This document shows positions 14,468-22,300 of a stretch of DNA of 37,513 nucleotides, in pieces. Source of the stretch: Streptomyces sp. ISL-11 (GTDB lineage Bacteria; Actinomycetota; Actinomycetes; Streptomycetales; Streptomycetaceae); the NCBI RefSeq assembly GCF_018614525.1, contig NZ_JAGGOL010000032.1, positions 1-37,513 on the forward strand, given 5' to 3'. Within the stretch, counting starts at the first letter, position 1, and each line of letters opens with the position of its first letter. The notes under the pieces were generated by a model that made no database searches, had not been told where the DNA came from, and saw nothing but the letters and a program-made list of their open reading frames with translations. The position numbers were made by a program, and so were the translations under genes.

Positions 14468-15391
14468 ATGGATCTCCGTATCTTCACCGAGCCCCAGCAA
14501 GGGGCGAGCTATGACACGTTGCTCACCGTCGCCAAGGCCACCGAGGATCTCGGCTTCGACGCCTTCTTCCGGTCCGACCACTATCTCGCCATGGGCTCGG
14601 CGGACGGTCTGCCCGGTCCGACCGACGCCTGGATCACCCTGGCGGGCCTCGCCCGTGAGACCCGGCGGATCCGGCTCGGCACCCTGATGACCGCCGGCAC
14701 GTTCCGGCTGCCCGGTGTCCTCGCCATCCAGGTGGCGCAGGTCGACCAGATGTCCGGTGGTCGCGTCGAGCTGGGGCTGGGCGCGGGCTGGTTCGAGGAG
14801 GAGCACAAGGCGTACGGCATCCCCTTCCCGAAGGAGAAATTCGGACGGCTGGAGGAGCAGCTCGCGATCGTCACAGGACTGTGGGAAACGGAGGTCGGCA
14901 AGACGTTCAGCTTCGACGGCTCGTACTACCAGCTCACCGACTCGCCGGCGCTGCCCAAGCCCGCGCAGAAGAAGGTGCCGGTGCTGATCGGTGGCCACGG
15001 TGCGAAGCGCACACCGCGGCTCGCCGCCCAGTACGCGGACGAGTTCAACATCCCCTTCGCCTCGATCGAGGACAGCGAGCGGCAGTTCGGGCGGGTGCGG
15101 ACGGCCGCCGAGGAGTTCGGCCGCAAGGGCGACGAGCTGGTGTACTCCAACGCCCTGGTCGCCTGTGTGGGCAAGAACGACGCCGAGGTGACCCGACGGG
15201 CGGCGGTCATCGGCCGAGAGGTCGACGAGCTCAAGGCGAACGGCCTGGCCGGCTCGCCGGCCGAGGTCGTCGACAAGATCGGCCGGTATGCGGCGATCGG
15301 CTCGTCCCGGATCTACTTCCAGATCCTGGACCTCGACGACCTCGACCACCTGGAGCTGATTTCCTCGGAGGTCCAGTCCCAGCTGGCCTGA
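14468..15391 (+). CDS. LLM-class F420-dependent oxidoreductase
   Basis: 307 residues, luciferase-like TIM barrel. Typical segments: MDLRIFTEPQQGASYDTLLTVAKATEDLGFDAFFRSDHYLAMG (1-42), LARETRRIRLGTLMTAGTFRLPGVLAIQVAQVDQMSGGRVELGLGAGWFEEEH (about 60-113) and VPVLIGGHGAKRTPRLAAQYADEFN (173-197). FRSDHY and GLGAGWFEEEH are F420/FMN-binding loops. Members reduce or oxidise diverse substrates with coenzyme F420, a cofactor common in actinobacteria; the substrate here is unknown. The ATG at 14468 follows GGAGG by 2 nt, closer than usual. An upstream in-frame extension exists but has no domain content. It is followed 44 bp later by mmuM on the same strand. Confidence 0.88.
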   Translation: MDLRIFTEPQQGASYDTLLTVAKATEDLGFDAFFRSDHYLAMGSADGLPGPTDAWITLAGLARETRRIRLGTLMTAGTFRLPGVLAIQVAQVDQMSGGRVELGLGAGWFEEEHKAYGIPFPKEKFGRLEEQLAIVTGLWETEVGKTFSFDGSYYQLTDSPALPKPAQKKVPVLIGGHGAKRTPRLAAQYADEFNIPFASIEDSERQFGRVRTAAEEFGRKGDELVYSNALVACVGKNDAEVTRRAAVIGREVDELKANGLAGSPAEVVDKIGRYAAIGSSRIYFQILDLDDLDHLELISSEVQSQLA

Positions 15392-15435
15392 GGCCGCCGA
15401 GAGCGCCAGGAGCCACCGCAGACCGAGGAGGACCC

Positions 15436-16434
15436 GTGCCGTCCGCCCCCACCATGCCGCTCGCCGACGCGCTGGCGCGCGGGCCCCTCGTCCTGGACGG
15501 TGGCCTGTCCAACCAGCTGGCGGCGCAGGGCTGCGACCTGTCCGACACGCTGTGGTCGGCCCGGCTGCTGGCCGACGACCCGGCGCAGATCGAGGAGGCG
15601 CACGCCGCCTACGTACGAGCGGGCGCGCGGGTGCTCATCACCTCCAGCTACCAGGCCACGTTCGAGGGCTTCGCCCGGCGTGGCATCGGCGGGCAGGAGG
15701 CGGCGGGGCTGCTGCGCCGCAGCGTGGAACTGACCCGAAGGGCCGGGACGCCACAGCGAAAACGGGGGGCGGGGGAGGGAGGGGTGGGGGGAGGGGCCCC
15801 CTCCCCCCACCCTTCTCCCTGGGTGGCTGCCTCCGTCGGCCCCTACGGTGCGATGCTCGCCGACGGCAGTGAGTACCGGGGCCGCTACGGTCTGAGCGTC
15901 GCGGAGCTGGAACGGTTCCACCGTCCTCGCGTCGAGACGCTCGCCGAGGCCGGGCCCGACGTGCTCGCCCTGGAAACGGTGCCGGACATCGACGAGGCGG
16001 AGGCCCTGCTGCGGGCGGTACGGGCCGTCCGGACGCCCGTATGGCTGTCGTACAGCGTGGCGGGCGGGCGTACCCGGGCCGGGCAGCCGCTGCGGGAGGC
16101 GTTCGAGCTCGCCGCCGGGAACGACCAGGTCATTGCCGTGGGCGTCAACTGCTGCGCACCCGGTGACGCCGACCACGCCGTGGCGCTCGCCGCGGAAGTC
16201 ACCGGCAAACCCGTCGTGGTCTACCCCAACAGCGGCGAGCGATGGGACGCGCGGGCCCGCGGCTGGCGGGGCCGGCCGACGTTCGACCCCGGCCGGGTCG
16301 CGGCCTGGCGGGACGCCGGTGCCCGCCTCATCGGTGGATGCTGCCGCGTCGGCCCCGACCGCATCGCGGCCCTCTCCCGCACCCTCGAAACCGGGTCCCA
16401 CGAGCCCGCCCCTCAAACCCCGCGCACTCCCTGA
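15436..16434 (+). CDS. mmuM: Homocysteine S-methyltransferase with a low-complexity insertion
   Basis: 332 residues, betaine/S-methylmethionine-dependent homocysteine methyltransferase family (MmuM-like), making methionine. Domain landmarks: LVLDGGLSNQLAAQGCDLSD (15-34), ITSSYQATFEGF, WVAASVGPYGAMLADGSEYRG, ETVPDIDEAEAL, and the zinc site GVNCCAP (C239) plus GGCCR (C302, C303). GAGGAGG precedes the GTG start. Compared with the family, about 20 residues are inserted before WVAASVGPYG (about residues 104-128: Arg/Lys/Gly then Pro/Ser/His). They are encoded by a G-rich tract and a perfect 31-bp palindrome; the frame is kept. The insertion falls in a loop, so the enzyme may still work. Confidence 0.9.
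   Translation: MPSAPTMPLADALARGPLVLDGGLSNQLAAQGCDLSDTLWSARLLADDPAQIEEAHAAYVRAGARVLITSSYQATFEGFARRGIGGQEAAGLLRRSVELTRRAGTPQRKRGAGEGGVGGGAPSPHPSPWVAASVGPYGAMLADGSEYRGRYGLSVAELERFHRPRVETLAEAGPDVLALETVPDIDEAEALLRAVRAVRTPVWLSYSVAGGRTRAGQPLREAFELAAGNDQVIAVGVNCCAPGDADHAVALAAEVTGKPVVVYPNSGERWDARARGWRGRPTFDPGRVAAWRDAGARLIGGCCRVGPDRIAALSRTLETGSHEPAPQTPRTP
15782..15812. repeat. Perfect 31-bp palindrome and G-rich tract inside mmuM
   Basis: Arms GGGTGGGGGGAGGGG (15782-15796) and its complement CCCCTCCCCCCACCC (15798-15812) flank a single C. A polypurine tract with several runs of three to six G starts at 15764, so the region could also form a G-quadruplex. It coincides with the inserted residues of MmuM, as expected if a palindromic element entered the gene in frame. 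Confidence 0.9.
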
Positions 16435-16541
16435 GCCCGGCACCGAACCGACATCCTCTTCGCCACCCTCCGGGACAGCACTTCCACGAGGCGCGATCAG
16501 CCGAAGCGAACCTGAGTCACCCGCCCCTGCTCGTCCGTCGC

Positions 16542-16760
16542 TCAGGGCTGATCCAGACCATCCGCGATGTCCATCACCGAAACGGCGGCGAGAACACCAC
16601 ACGTGACCCTGACGGTCGTGGGCGTCAGGAGCCGCTTGACGTGCCCTGTGCCTCCCAGGAAGCCATGGATCCGCCACGCGGCATCGCGGTAGTTGCAAGC
16701 CACCATCACAGCGGCGACCCCCAAGGTCAGGTCCCGCGCGAACTCCGCCCACGTACCCAT
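16542..16760 (-). CDS. Small protein with two hydrophobic segments, unknown
   Basis: 72 residues from the ATG at 16760. GGGGGA stands about 5 nt upstream. Two hydrophobic stretches are visible, DLTLGVAAVMVACNY (about 10-24) and VRVTCGVLAAVSVMDIA (about 50-66), separated by a basic loop (HGFLGGTGHVKRLL), so it may be a two-span membrane protein. No family recognised. It lies alone between mmuM and panD on the opposite strand. Codon choice fits this genome but the length is short, so a chance frame is possible. Confidence 0.5.
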   Translation of the reverse strand: MGTWAEFARDLTLGVAAVMVACNYRDAAWRIHGFLGGTGHVKRLLTPTTVRVTCGVLAAVSVMDIADGLDQP

Positions 16761-17007
16761 CAGGTCCCCCTCGGAGAGCTCGATGCCCGGTAGGGATCCC
16801 GACGGGCTTCGGGACCGGCCTCCGAGCCGGCTTCACGCACGGAGTGATCAGGTCCTGAGTCCGGGCGTGGCCACCACATGATCCCCCAGGCCGCTCGGCC
16901 ACACCGACAGGGGTACCCCGCGAGACCCGAGGGCCGCTACCCTGGCTGGCGACGGCGCGTACCCCCCCCGGGGCCGCGACCCATTCACCGCAGGGAGATG
17001 TGACGCA
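16761..17007. promoter_or_regulatory. Divergent region, small membrane protein / panD
   Basis: 247 bp. It contains a perfect GGGGTACCCC palindrome (16910-16919) and, 17 bp on, TACCCT (16937-16942), which fits a Streptomyces -10 for panD. AGGGAG (16992-16997) is the panD ribosome site. The 107 bp between mmuM and the small gene (16435-16541) hold nothing I can identify. Confidence 0.4.
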
Positions 17008-17433
17008 GTGCTGCGCACCATGTTCAAGTCCAAGATCCACCGGGCCACGGTCACCCAGGCCGACCTGCACTACGTCGGGTCGGTGACCGTGGACGCCGCG
17101 CTGATGGAGGCGGCCGACCTGTTGCCGGGTGAGCTGGTCCACATCGTCGACATCGACAACGGCGCCCGCCTGGAGACGTACGTCATCGAAGGCGAGCGCG
17201 GCTCGGGCGTGATCGGCATCAACGGTGCCGCCGCCCACCTCGTGCACCCCGGTGACCTCGTCATTCTGATCAGCTACGCCCAGGTCGAGGACGCGGAGGC
17301 GCGCGCCCTCGTCCCCCGGGTCGTGCACGTCGACGCGGACAACAGGATCGTCGCGCTCGGCGCGGACGCCTCGGCCCCGGTTCCGGGCTCGGACACGGAG
17401 CGCAGCCCGCACGCCCGCGCCCTGGTGCCCTAG
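17008..17433 (+). CDS. panD: Aspartate 1-decarboxylase, pyruvoyl-dependent
   Basis: 141 residues. PanD makes beta-alanine from aspartate for pantothenate and CoA synthesis. The proenzyme self-cleaves at Gly-Ser: here G24-S25 in [10 protein letters not shown], which creates the pyruvoyl group on the new alpha chain. Also visible: K9 and H11 in [59 protein letters not shown]. The GTG start gives the usual [12 protein letters not shown] beginning; the ATG at 17020 is too far from AGGGAG. The C-terminal 25 residues are a non-conserved tail. No PanM-type maturation factor is seen nearby. A strong hairpin follows before the convergent ATP-grasp gene. Confidence 0.95.
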   Translation: MLRTMFKSKIHRATVTQADLHYVGSVTVDAALMEAADLLPGELVHIVDIDNGARLETYVIEGERGSGVIGINGAAAHLVHPGDLVILISYAQVEDAEARALVPRVVHVDADNRIVALGADASAPVPGSDTERSPHARALVP

Positions 17434-17468
17434 CCGGCGGCCCCTGTCCCCCCAGCGGCCGTAGCGGA

Positions 17469-17495
17469 CCCCGCCGCCCCGCTCAGGCGGCGGGG
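17469..17495. terminator. Bidirectional hairpin between panD and the ATP-grasp gene
   Basis: Perfect 10-bp stem: CCCCGCCGCC (17469-17478) with GGCGGCGGGG (17486-17495), 7-nt loop. The right arm lies within the last codons of the minus-strand gene. Position between converging genes supports termination on both strands. Confidence 0.65.
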
Positions 17496-18322
17496 ACCGC
17501 GTCGAGCAGCCCGTGCAGGGATGCCTTCAGGTTCGCGGCGAAGGCGTCGCGCGTGCCGGCGTCCAGCAGGTCCAGGGACAGGTACGGGTTGAGGTCCTCC
17601 AGCTCGACCAGGAGGAGTTCGCCCTCCTGGGTGCGGCAGGCGTCCACGCGCTGGATGCCGTGCCCGATGTCGTTCCAGTCGACGAAGCGCTGTGCGAAGG
17701 CCAGGTCGGCGGCGGTGGGCTCGTACCGTTCCAGGACCCATCGCCGGCCGGTGTGCGGGGCATTGAGCGCGTACTGGAAGGTCCGGTCGATGAAGTAGAA
17801 GGACACCTCGTACTGGAAGTCGACGCGCGGCTGGACGAGCACGTCGCCGTATGCCAGCTCGCCGAGCCGGTCGCGGGGGAGGAACTCCAGACCTATCGAG
17901 TCGGCGCCCAGCTTCGGCTTGACCACGTACTCGGCCGCCTCGGGCAGGCGGCCGAGGTCCTGCGGGCGGTCGATGGTCGGGATGACGGGGTACCCGGCGG
18001 CGCTCAGGTCCAGGAGGTACCGCTTGCCGATCATGTCGGCCTTGCCGGTCAGCTGGTTGTAGACGCGTACGCCGCGCCGCAGCGCCTCGTCGCGGAACGC
18101 GTCGTACTCGGCCTGGTAGTGCAGCACCGGGCCGCTGTTGCGGATGACGACCACGTCGCAGGTCCCCATCAGCGCGGTCGCGTCCAGCGGGTGGCACAGG
18201 GCGACGTCGAAGTCCTCGCGGAGCCGCGAGCTCAGGAAGATGTCCTCGTCGCAGTACCGGCGCCCTCTGGCCTCGTAGGCCAGGTCGGTGACGTACAGGA
18301 CGCGGGGCCGGGCGGAACGCAT
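17483..18322 (-). CDS. ATP-grasp domain protein (RimK/glutathione synthetase-like)
   Basis: 279 residues from the ATG at 18322, preceded by GGAGA. N-terminal alpha/beta domain (RVLYVTDLAYEARGRRYCDEDIFLSSRL, 7-34). ATP-grasp landmarks: YVVKPKLGADSIGLEFL (about 133-149), DVLVQPRVDFQYEVSFYFID (about 160-179) and the metal-binding end LLLVELEDLNPYLSLDLL (about 236-253) with Glu, Glu and Asn in ELEDLN. Such enzymes ligate a carboxylate to an amine or thiol through an acyl phosphate. The partners are unknown; short RimK-like proteins of this size occur in peptide or amino-acid ligation. Monocistronic and divergent from the 512-aa gene. Confidence 0.82.
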   Translation of the reverse strand: MRSARPRVLYVTDLAYEARGRRYCDEDIFLSSRLREDFDVALCHPLDATALMGTCDVVVIRNSGPVLHYQAEYDAFRDEALRRGVRVYNQLTGKADMIGKRYLLDLSAAGYPVIPTIDRPQDLGRLPEAAEYVVKPKLGADSIGLEFLPRDRLGELAYGDVLVQPRVDFQYEVSFYFIDRTFQYALNAPHTGRRWVLERYEPTAADLAFAQRFVDWNDIGHGIQRVDACRTQEGELLLVELEDLNPYLSLDLLDAGTRDAFAANLKASLHGLLDAVPAA

Positions 18323-18515
18323 GATTCTCCTGGTGGATCGATTGATCGACAAAATACATGGCCTTGACACCGGCCTTCGCCAGGAGGTGTCGAGGACGCC
18401 CGCCCCGGTAGGAGCGGGTGGCCCCACTTCCCGCAACACCGGGCATGGGCCACGGCCTCACCGCTAGCGTGGATGCGGACGTGGGCGGTGCGCCGTACGA
18501 GCCGGGGGTGAGGGC
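18323..18515. promoter_or_regulatory. Divergent region, ATP-grasp gene / 512-aa gene
   Basis: 193 bp. On the minus strand TATTTT (complement of 18351-18356) is a good -10 for the ATP-grasp gene, followed by a GATCGATTGATCGA repeat in the leader. On the plus strand TAGCGT (18465-18470) could be a -10 for the 512-aa gene. A perfect TTGACA on the plus strand at 18364-18369 has no matching -10 at normal distance. Confidence 0.4.
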
Positions 18516-20054
18516 ATGGCTCAGGAATCAGGGGAACCCCGAGGATCACGGGACGTGGCAGCCAGGGTGGGGCCCGCGGGGCTGGTGCGGGGCGCGGTGA
18601 TCGCGCAGTCCCTGGACAATCAGTGGGTCAACGCCGAGCTGACCAAGGACATGGTGCGGAAGGGCAAGTCCCTTCAGGACGTGGACGGCGTCAGGGGCAA
18701 GGAAGTGCGGGCGGAGTACTTCCGCAGTCTCATCAACACCCGCCAAGTGGTCGCCAACCGCGTGTTCTTCTACAACAACCGCGCCGTCAGCTGCGACCTG
18801 GTGGAGGGCGGAGCCGCGCGCCGCGCCCACCAGCGGCTGCTGGCGGACGGGGCTCTGGTGCCCTTCCTGCTGAACGAGCGCGAGCCCACCGATCCGCCAC
18901 GGGGCGTGGACGTCGACCGGGAGGCGTTCACCGCCTGGCAGGACACCGTGGAGGCGATGCCCGCCGGCTCGCGCGTCACCTGCCTGCGGATGTCCTGGGA
19001 CGACCAGGAGAACCGGGACACCACCAGGAGCGCGCTGTTCAACCCCTTCGCCGCGCGGGTGCAGGGGCTGACCGCGAAGGACATCCCCCTGCTCGCCGCC
19101 CAGGTCGGCGTTCCCGGGCGGCAGCACGCGCGGTTCGCCGAGCGGATCGGCGAAGTGGTCCAGCTGAGCAACGAGCGGCGCATCCGGGGCGAGCTCGTCA
19201 CCCGGGGGGTGCTCTACGAGGAGTTCGTGTCCGTGCCGGGGTTACCGGTCTCCGAGGGCAGATACGACAAGCGGAAGCCGTTCGCCGGGGAGATCAAGCA
19301 GCTGCTGGACCTGATCTACAACGTCAACCTCGCCGACGCCCTGGGCATGTATCCGCTCACCCCGGCCGGCAGTCTCCGCCGGCTCGCGCTCCAGGAGTGG
19401 CGCGACGTGCGCACGACCGCGGACGGCGCGGTGACGGACCCGGAGCAGTTGATGCTGTTCCTGCGCCGGCAGGCGTTCTCCACGGTCCAGGACCGGCTCT
19501 CCCTCACGCCCTCCACCGTCGACACCCTGGCCCTCGCGGACATCCGCAGCCTGCGCGAGAGCGACGCCTGGGACGACTACATGCGGGCCTTCGACGCGCT
19601 GACGGCCGATCCGGCCGCCTTCGAGGACCGCGTGGGGCTGGTCTTCGACCGCTACGTCCGGCTCAACTCCGAGATCGTCCGCCTCGCCGACACCCGCGGT
19701 GACCGGCGGACGGGGGCCAACAGGTGGTCGCCCGTCATCGAGGTGGTCGTCGCCGTCGGCGGCGCCGTCTTCACCGCGGTCACCGGCGACGAGACGTGGA
19801 GCGTGGTCGGATCCCTCGGCTCGGTCTCCGCCGAGTGCGGCGGATCCGTCCAATTGGTCCTGCGCAACCGGGTGGAGGGCCGGCGCGAGCAGAAGTTCGC
19901 CCGGGAGATGGCCACGGTGCGGTTCGACAGCGCCCGCGAGTGGGAACAGTTCCACAGCATGGTGCGCAAGCTGCCGGGATACCGGGAGCAGGGCGGTCCT
20001 CCCGCGGCCGCCACCAGCTCCGCCACCATCCAGGACGAGATCCCGGAGTACTGA
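18516..20054 (+). CDS. Unrecognised 512-aa protein, first gene of the Nudix-Hen1-Pnkp run
   Basis: I do not recognise a family. The N-terminal part (about 20-110) is conserved-looking: GAVIAQSLDNQWVNAELTKDMVRKGKSLQDVDGV and INTRQVVANRVFFYNNRAVSCDL. A middle region (about 115-400) is charged and helical, including RRIRGELVTRGVLYEEFVSV and FAGEIKQLLDLIYNVNLADAL. At about 404-437 a hydrophobic stretch (SPVIEVVVAVGGAVFTAVTG) could insert in a membrane or be a buried core. The C-terminus is polar. No P-loop, HTH or obvious nuclease motif is seen. The stop is 4 bp before the Nudix start and hen1/pnkp follow, so a link to RNA damage, nucleotide sensing or phage defence is possible, by context only. 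Confidence 0.75.
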   Translation: MAQESGEPRGSRDVAARVGPAGLVRGAVIAQSLDNQWVNAELTKDMVRKGKSLQDVDGVRGKEVRAEYFRSLINTRQVVANRVFFYNNRAVSCDLVEGGAARRAHQRLLADGALVPFLLNEREPTDPPRGVDVDREAFTAWQDTVEAMPAGSRVTCLRMSWDDQENRDTTRSALFNPFAARVQGLTAKDIPLLAAQVGVPGRQHARFAERIGEVVQLSNERRIRGELVTRGVLYEEFVSVPGLPVSEGRYDKRKPFAGEIKQLLDLIYNVNLADALGMYPLTPAGSLRRLALQEWRDVRTTADGAVTDPEQLMLFLRRQAFSTVQDRLSLTPSTVDTLALADIRSLRESDAWDDYMRAFDALTADPAAFEDRVGLVFDRYVRLNSEIVRLADTRGDRRTGANRWSPVIEVVVAVGGAVFTAVTGDETWSVVGSLGSVSAECGGSVQLVLRNRVEGRREQKFAREMATVRFDSAREWEQFHSMVRKLPGYREQGGPPAAATSSATIQDEIPEY

Positions 20055-20058
20055 ACCG

Positions 20059-20808
20059 GTGCGAGAAGAGGACCCGGCCGGCAGGACGGACACGACCCGG
20101 CCGCCGGACACGACGGCCGTCACCCCCTACGACCGGCTGCGCGCCGCCCGCCCCGAGCTGTTCGGCAACGCCCCCGGCGGGATCGACATCCTCCTGGACC
20201 CCCAGGCGATCGAGGAGGCCCGGCGCAGCGCCGGAGGGACCGCGGACGCGCCCGTCGGCGTCGTGTACGCCGACCGGTTCGTCACGCTCGTCCGCGACGC
20301 GGTCCGGTTTCCCGGCGGCTCCCTGGGGCTCTACATCCGGATGGTGTCCACCGCCGCGAGCCCCGGTGCGGTCGTCCTGCCGCTCATCGGCGCCGACGGT
20401 GTCGTGCTGGTCGAGCACTACCGCCACGCCACCCGGGCCTGGCACTGGGAAGCGCCTCGCGGAATGGGCGCGCCGGGGGCCACGGGCGCGGAGAGTGCCG
20501 TGCGGGAACTCGCCGAGGAACTGGGCACCGAGGCCACGGAGCTGATTCCGCTGGGCCGGGTGCACCCCGACACCGGACTGCTCGGCGATCACGTCGAGCT
20601 GTACGCGGCCCGCATTCGCTCGACCGGCGCCCTGGACACGGCCGAGGGCATCCGGCAGGCGGCCGTCCTGCCGTGGCCCAAGGTGGCGGAGATGATCGGC
20701 GACGGTGCCATCACCTGCGCGTTCACCATCGCCGTCTTCACCCGCGCGCGGCTGAACGGCCTGCTCGGCGACGCAGGGGAGAAACGGAGGCCGGAGGAAA
20801 AGCACTAG
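20059..20808 (+). CDS. Nudix hydrolase, ADP-ribose pyrophosphatase-like
   Basis: 249 residues from a GTG 4 bp after the previous stop. The Nudix fold spans about 85-235: GAVVLPLIGADGVVLVEHYRHATRAWHWEAPRGMG, then the Nudix helix AVRELAEELGTEATEL (REUXEEXGU intact). The acidic residue eight positions before the REL Arg, normally Glu, is Ala (PGATGAESAVREL). WHWEAPRG and VLVEHYRHATRAW are like ADP-ribose/NDP-sugar hydrolases. The N-terminal 80 residues are an extra region of unknown role (FGNAPGGIDILLDPQAIEEARRSAGG). It probably shares a transcript with the 512-aa gene and lies 34 bp before hen1. The substrate is unproven; ADP-ribose, NAD-like caps or damaged nucleotides are candidates. Confidence 0.85.
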   Translation: MREEDPAGRTDTTRPPDTTAVTPYDRLRAARPELFGNAPGGIDILLDPQAIEEARRSAGGTADAPVGVVYADRFVTLVRDAVRFPGGSLGLYIRMVSTAASPGAVVLPLIGADGVVLVEHYRHATRAWHWEAPRGMGAPGATGAESAVRELAEELGTEATELIPLGRVHPDTGLLGDHVELYAARIRSTGALDTAEGIRQAAVLPWPKVAEMIGDGAITCAFTIAVFTRARLNGLLGDAGEKRRPEEKH

Positions 20809-20829
20809 GGCACGCCGCGGTCCTGACGC

Positions 20830-20842
20830 GATAATCAACCGT
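20830..20842 (+). promoter_or_regulatory. Candidate -10 of a leaderless hen1 promoter
   Basis: GATAAT (20830-20835) matches TATAAT at five of six positions and ends 7 bp before the hen1 GTG at 20843. No Shine-Dalgarno sequence is present. Transcription from this -10 would start at or next to the start codon, giving a leaderless message. No good -35 is visible, so the call is tentative. Confidence 0.45.
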
Positions 20843-22300
20843 GTGTTCCTGACGATAAGCACCACCGGCGACGTTGGTTCCCCCGCGACCGATCTCGGAT
20901 TCCTGCTGCACAAACACCCCGACCGGGCGCAGCGGTTCTCCACCGCGCACGGCACCGCGCACCTCTTCTACCCCGAGGCGGACGAGGACCGTTGCACCGC
21001 GGCGCTGCTGCTGGAGGTCGATCCGGTCGCGCTGGTGCGGCGCGCGGCGGGCAGGGGGCGCGGCGGCGCGCCCGACTCGGCGCTCGCGCAGTACGTCAAC
21101 GACCGCCCCTACGCGGCGTCCTCGCTGCTCGCGGTGGCGCTCGCCGGCGTGTTCTCCAGCGCCGTCAAGGGACAGTGCGCGGCCCGCCCCGAGCTGCCCG
21201 GCCGGCCCCGGCCGCTGCGGATCGAGGTACCCGCGCTGCCCGCACGCGGTGGCGCGGAGCTCGTGGAGCGGCTCTTCGCGCCGCTGGGCTGGACGGTGAC
21301 GGCGGAGCCGGTGGCGCTGGACGAGACGTTCCCGCAGTGGGGCGACTCGCAGTACGTACGGCTGGTGCTGGAGGGCGAGGCCAGGCTCGCCGACGCCCTG
21401 CGGCACCTCTACGTCCTCCTGCCGGTGCTCGACGACTCCAAGCACTACTGGGTGGCCCCGGACGAGGTGGAGAAGCTGCTGCGCGCCGGCGAGGGCTGGC
21501 TGGAGCACCACCCCGAGCAGCGGCTGATCACCAACCGCTATCTCGCCCGCCGCTGGTCCCTCACCCGCGACGCCCTGGCCCGGCTCGCCGAGGCCGACGA
21601 CACCGTGGCCGAGGAGCTCGACAACGCGGTCGACGAGGAGGCGGACACCGAGGAGAAGCCGGTGCCGCTGGCCGTACGGCGGCGCGAGGCGATCGTCGGC
21701 GCGCTGCGCGAGGCCGGTGCGGCCCGGGTCCTGGACCTCGGCTGCGGTCAGGGGCAGCTGGTGGGCGAGCTGCTGAAGGACCCGGCCTTCACCGAGGTGG
21801 TGGGCGTCGACGTATCGGTGCGCGCGCTGAAGGAGGCCGCGCGACGGCTGCGCCCGGAGCGCATGACCGAGCGCCAGGCCGCCCGGGTGCGCCTGCTGCA
21901 GGGTTCCCTCGCCTACACCGACCGCCGCCTGGCCGGCTACGACGCCGCCGTGCTCAGCGAGGTCGTCGAGCACCTCGACCCGCCCCGGCTGCCCGCCCTG
22001 GCGTACACCGTGTTCGGCTCCGCCCGGCCCGCCACGGTCGTGGTGACCACGCCCAACGCCGAGTACAACGTGCGCTGGGAGTCCCTGCCGGCCGGTCACG
22101 TCCGCCACGCCGACCACCGCTTCGAGTGGACGCGCGAGGAGTTCCGCTCCTGGGCGGGCGAGGTCGCCGGGCGGTACGGCTACGAGGTCGCCTTCACGCC
22201 CGTGGGACCGGACGACCCCGAGGTGGGGCCACCCACCCAGATGGCCACGTTCCACCGGCGCCCGGGCACCGGCACCACGAAGGAGGCGGAAGCCGCATGA
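20843..22300 (+). CDS. hen1: 3'-terminal RNA ribose 2'-O-methyltransferase Hen1
   Basis: 485 residues. Bacterial Hen1 methylates the 2'-OH at the 3' end of cleaved RNA, normally tRNA cut by ribotoxins, before Pnkp seals it, which prevents repeated cutting. The N-terminal Hen1_L domain is clear (MFLTISTTGDVGSPATDLGFLLHKHPDRAQ, with YPEA, QYVNDRPYAASSLLAVAL and KHYWV further on). The methyltransferase domain has the SAM motif VLDLGCGQGQLVGELL (about 294-309) and the Mn-binding set E373, E376, H377 (EVVEH) and H425 in HADHRFEW, at the same spacing as in Clostridium Hen1. The start is GTG without a ribosome site. Its stop overlaps the pnkp ATG (ATGA). Confidence 0.96.
   Translation: MFLTISTTGDVGSPATDLGFLLHKHPDRAQRFSTAHGTAHLFYPEADEDRCTAALLLEVDPVALVRRAAGRGRGGAPDSALAQYVNDRPYAASSLLAVALAGVFSSAVKGQCAARPELPGRPRPLRIEVPALPARGGAELVERLFAPLGWTVTAEPVALDETFPQWGDSQYVRLVLEGEARLADALRHLYVLLPVLDDSKHYWVAPDEVEKLLRAGEGWLEHHPEQRLITNRYLARRWSLTRDALARLAEADDTVAEELDNAVDEEADTEEKPVPLAVRRREAIVGALREAGAARVLDLGCGQGQLVGELLKDPAFTEVVGVDVSVRALKEAARRLRPERMTERQAARVRLLQGSLAYTDRRLAGYDAAVLSEVVEHLDPPRLPALAYTVFGSARPATVVVTTPNAEYNVRWESLPAGHVRHADHRFEWTREEFRSWAGEVAGRYGYEVAFTPVGPDDPEVGPPTQMATFHRRPGTGTTKEAEAA

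Noticed and set aside
15436..16434. mmuM as a pseudogene because of the GC-rich insertion
   Set aside because: The frame is intact through the insertion and all zinc ligands remain.
15313..17412. A 699-codon minus-strand frame
   Set aside because: It covers mmuM, the intergenic gap and panD in antisense; no family pattern and no ribosome site.
20992..22296. N-terminal extension of the pnkp frame by over 430 codons
   Set aside because: The frame is open upstream but is Arg/Gly-rich shadow over hen1. The ATG at 22297 with the ATGA overlap gives the normal Pnkp length.
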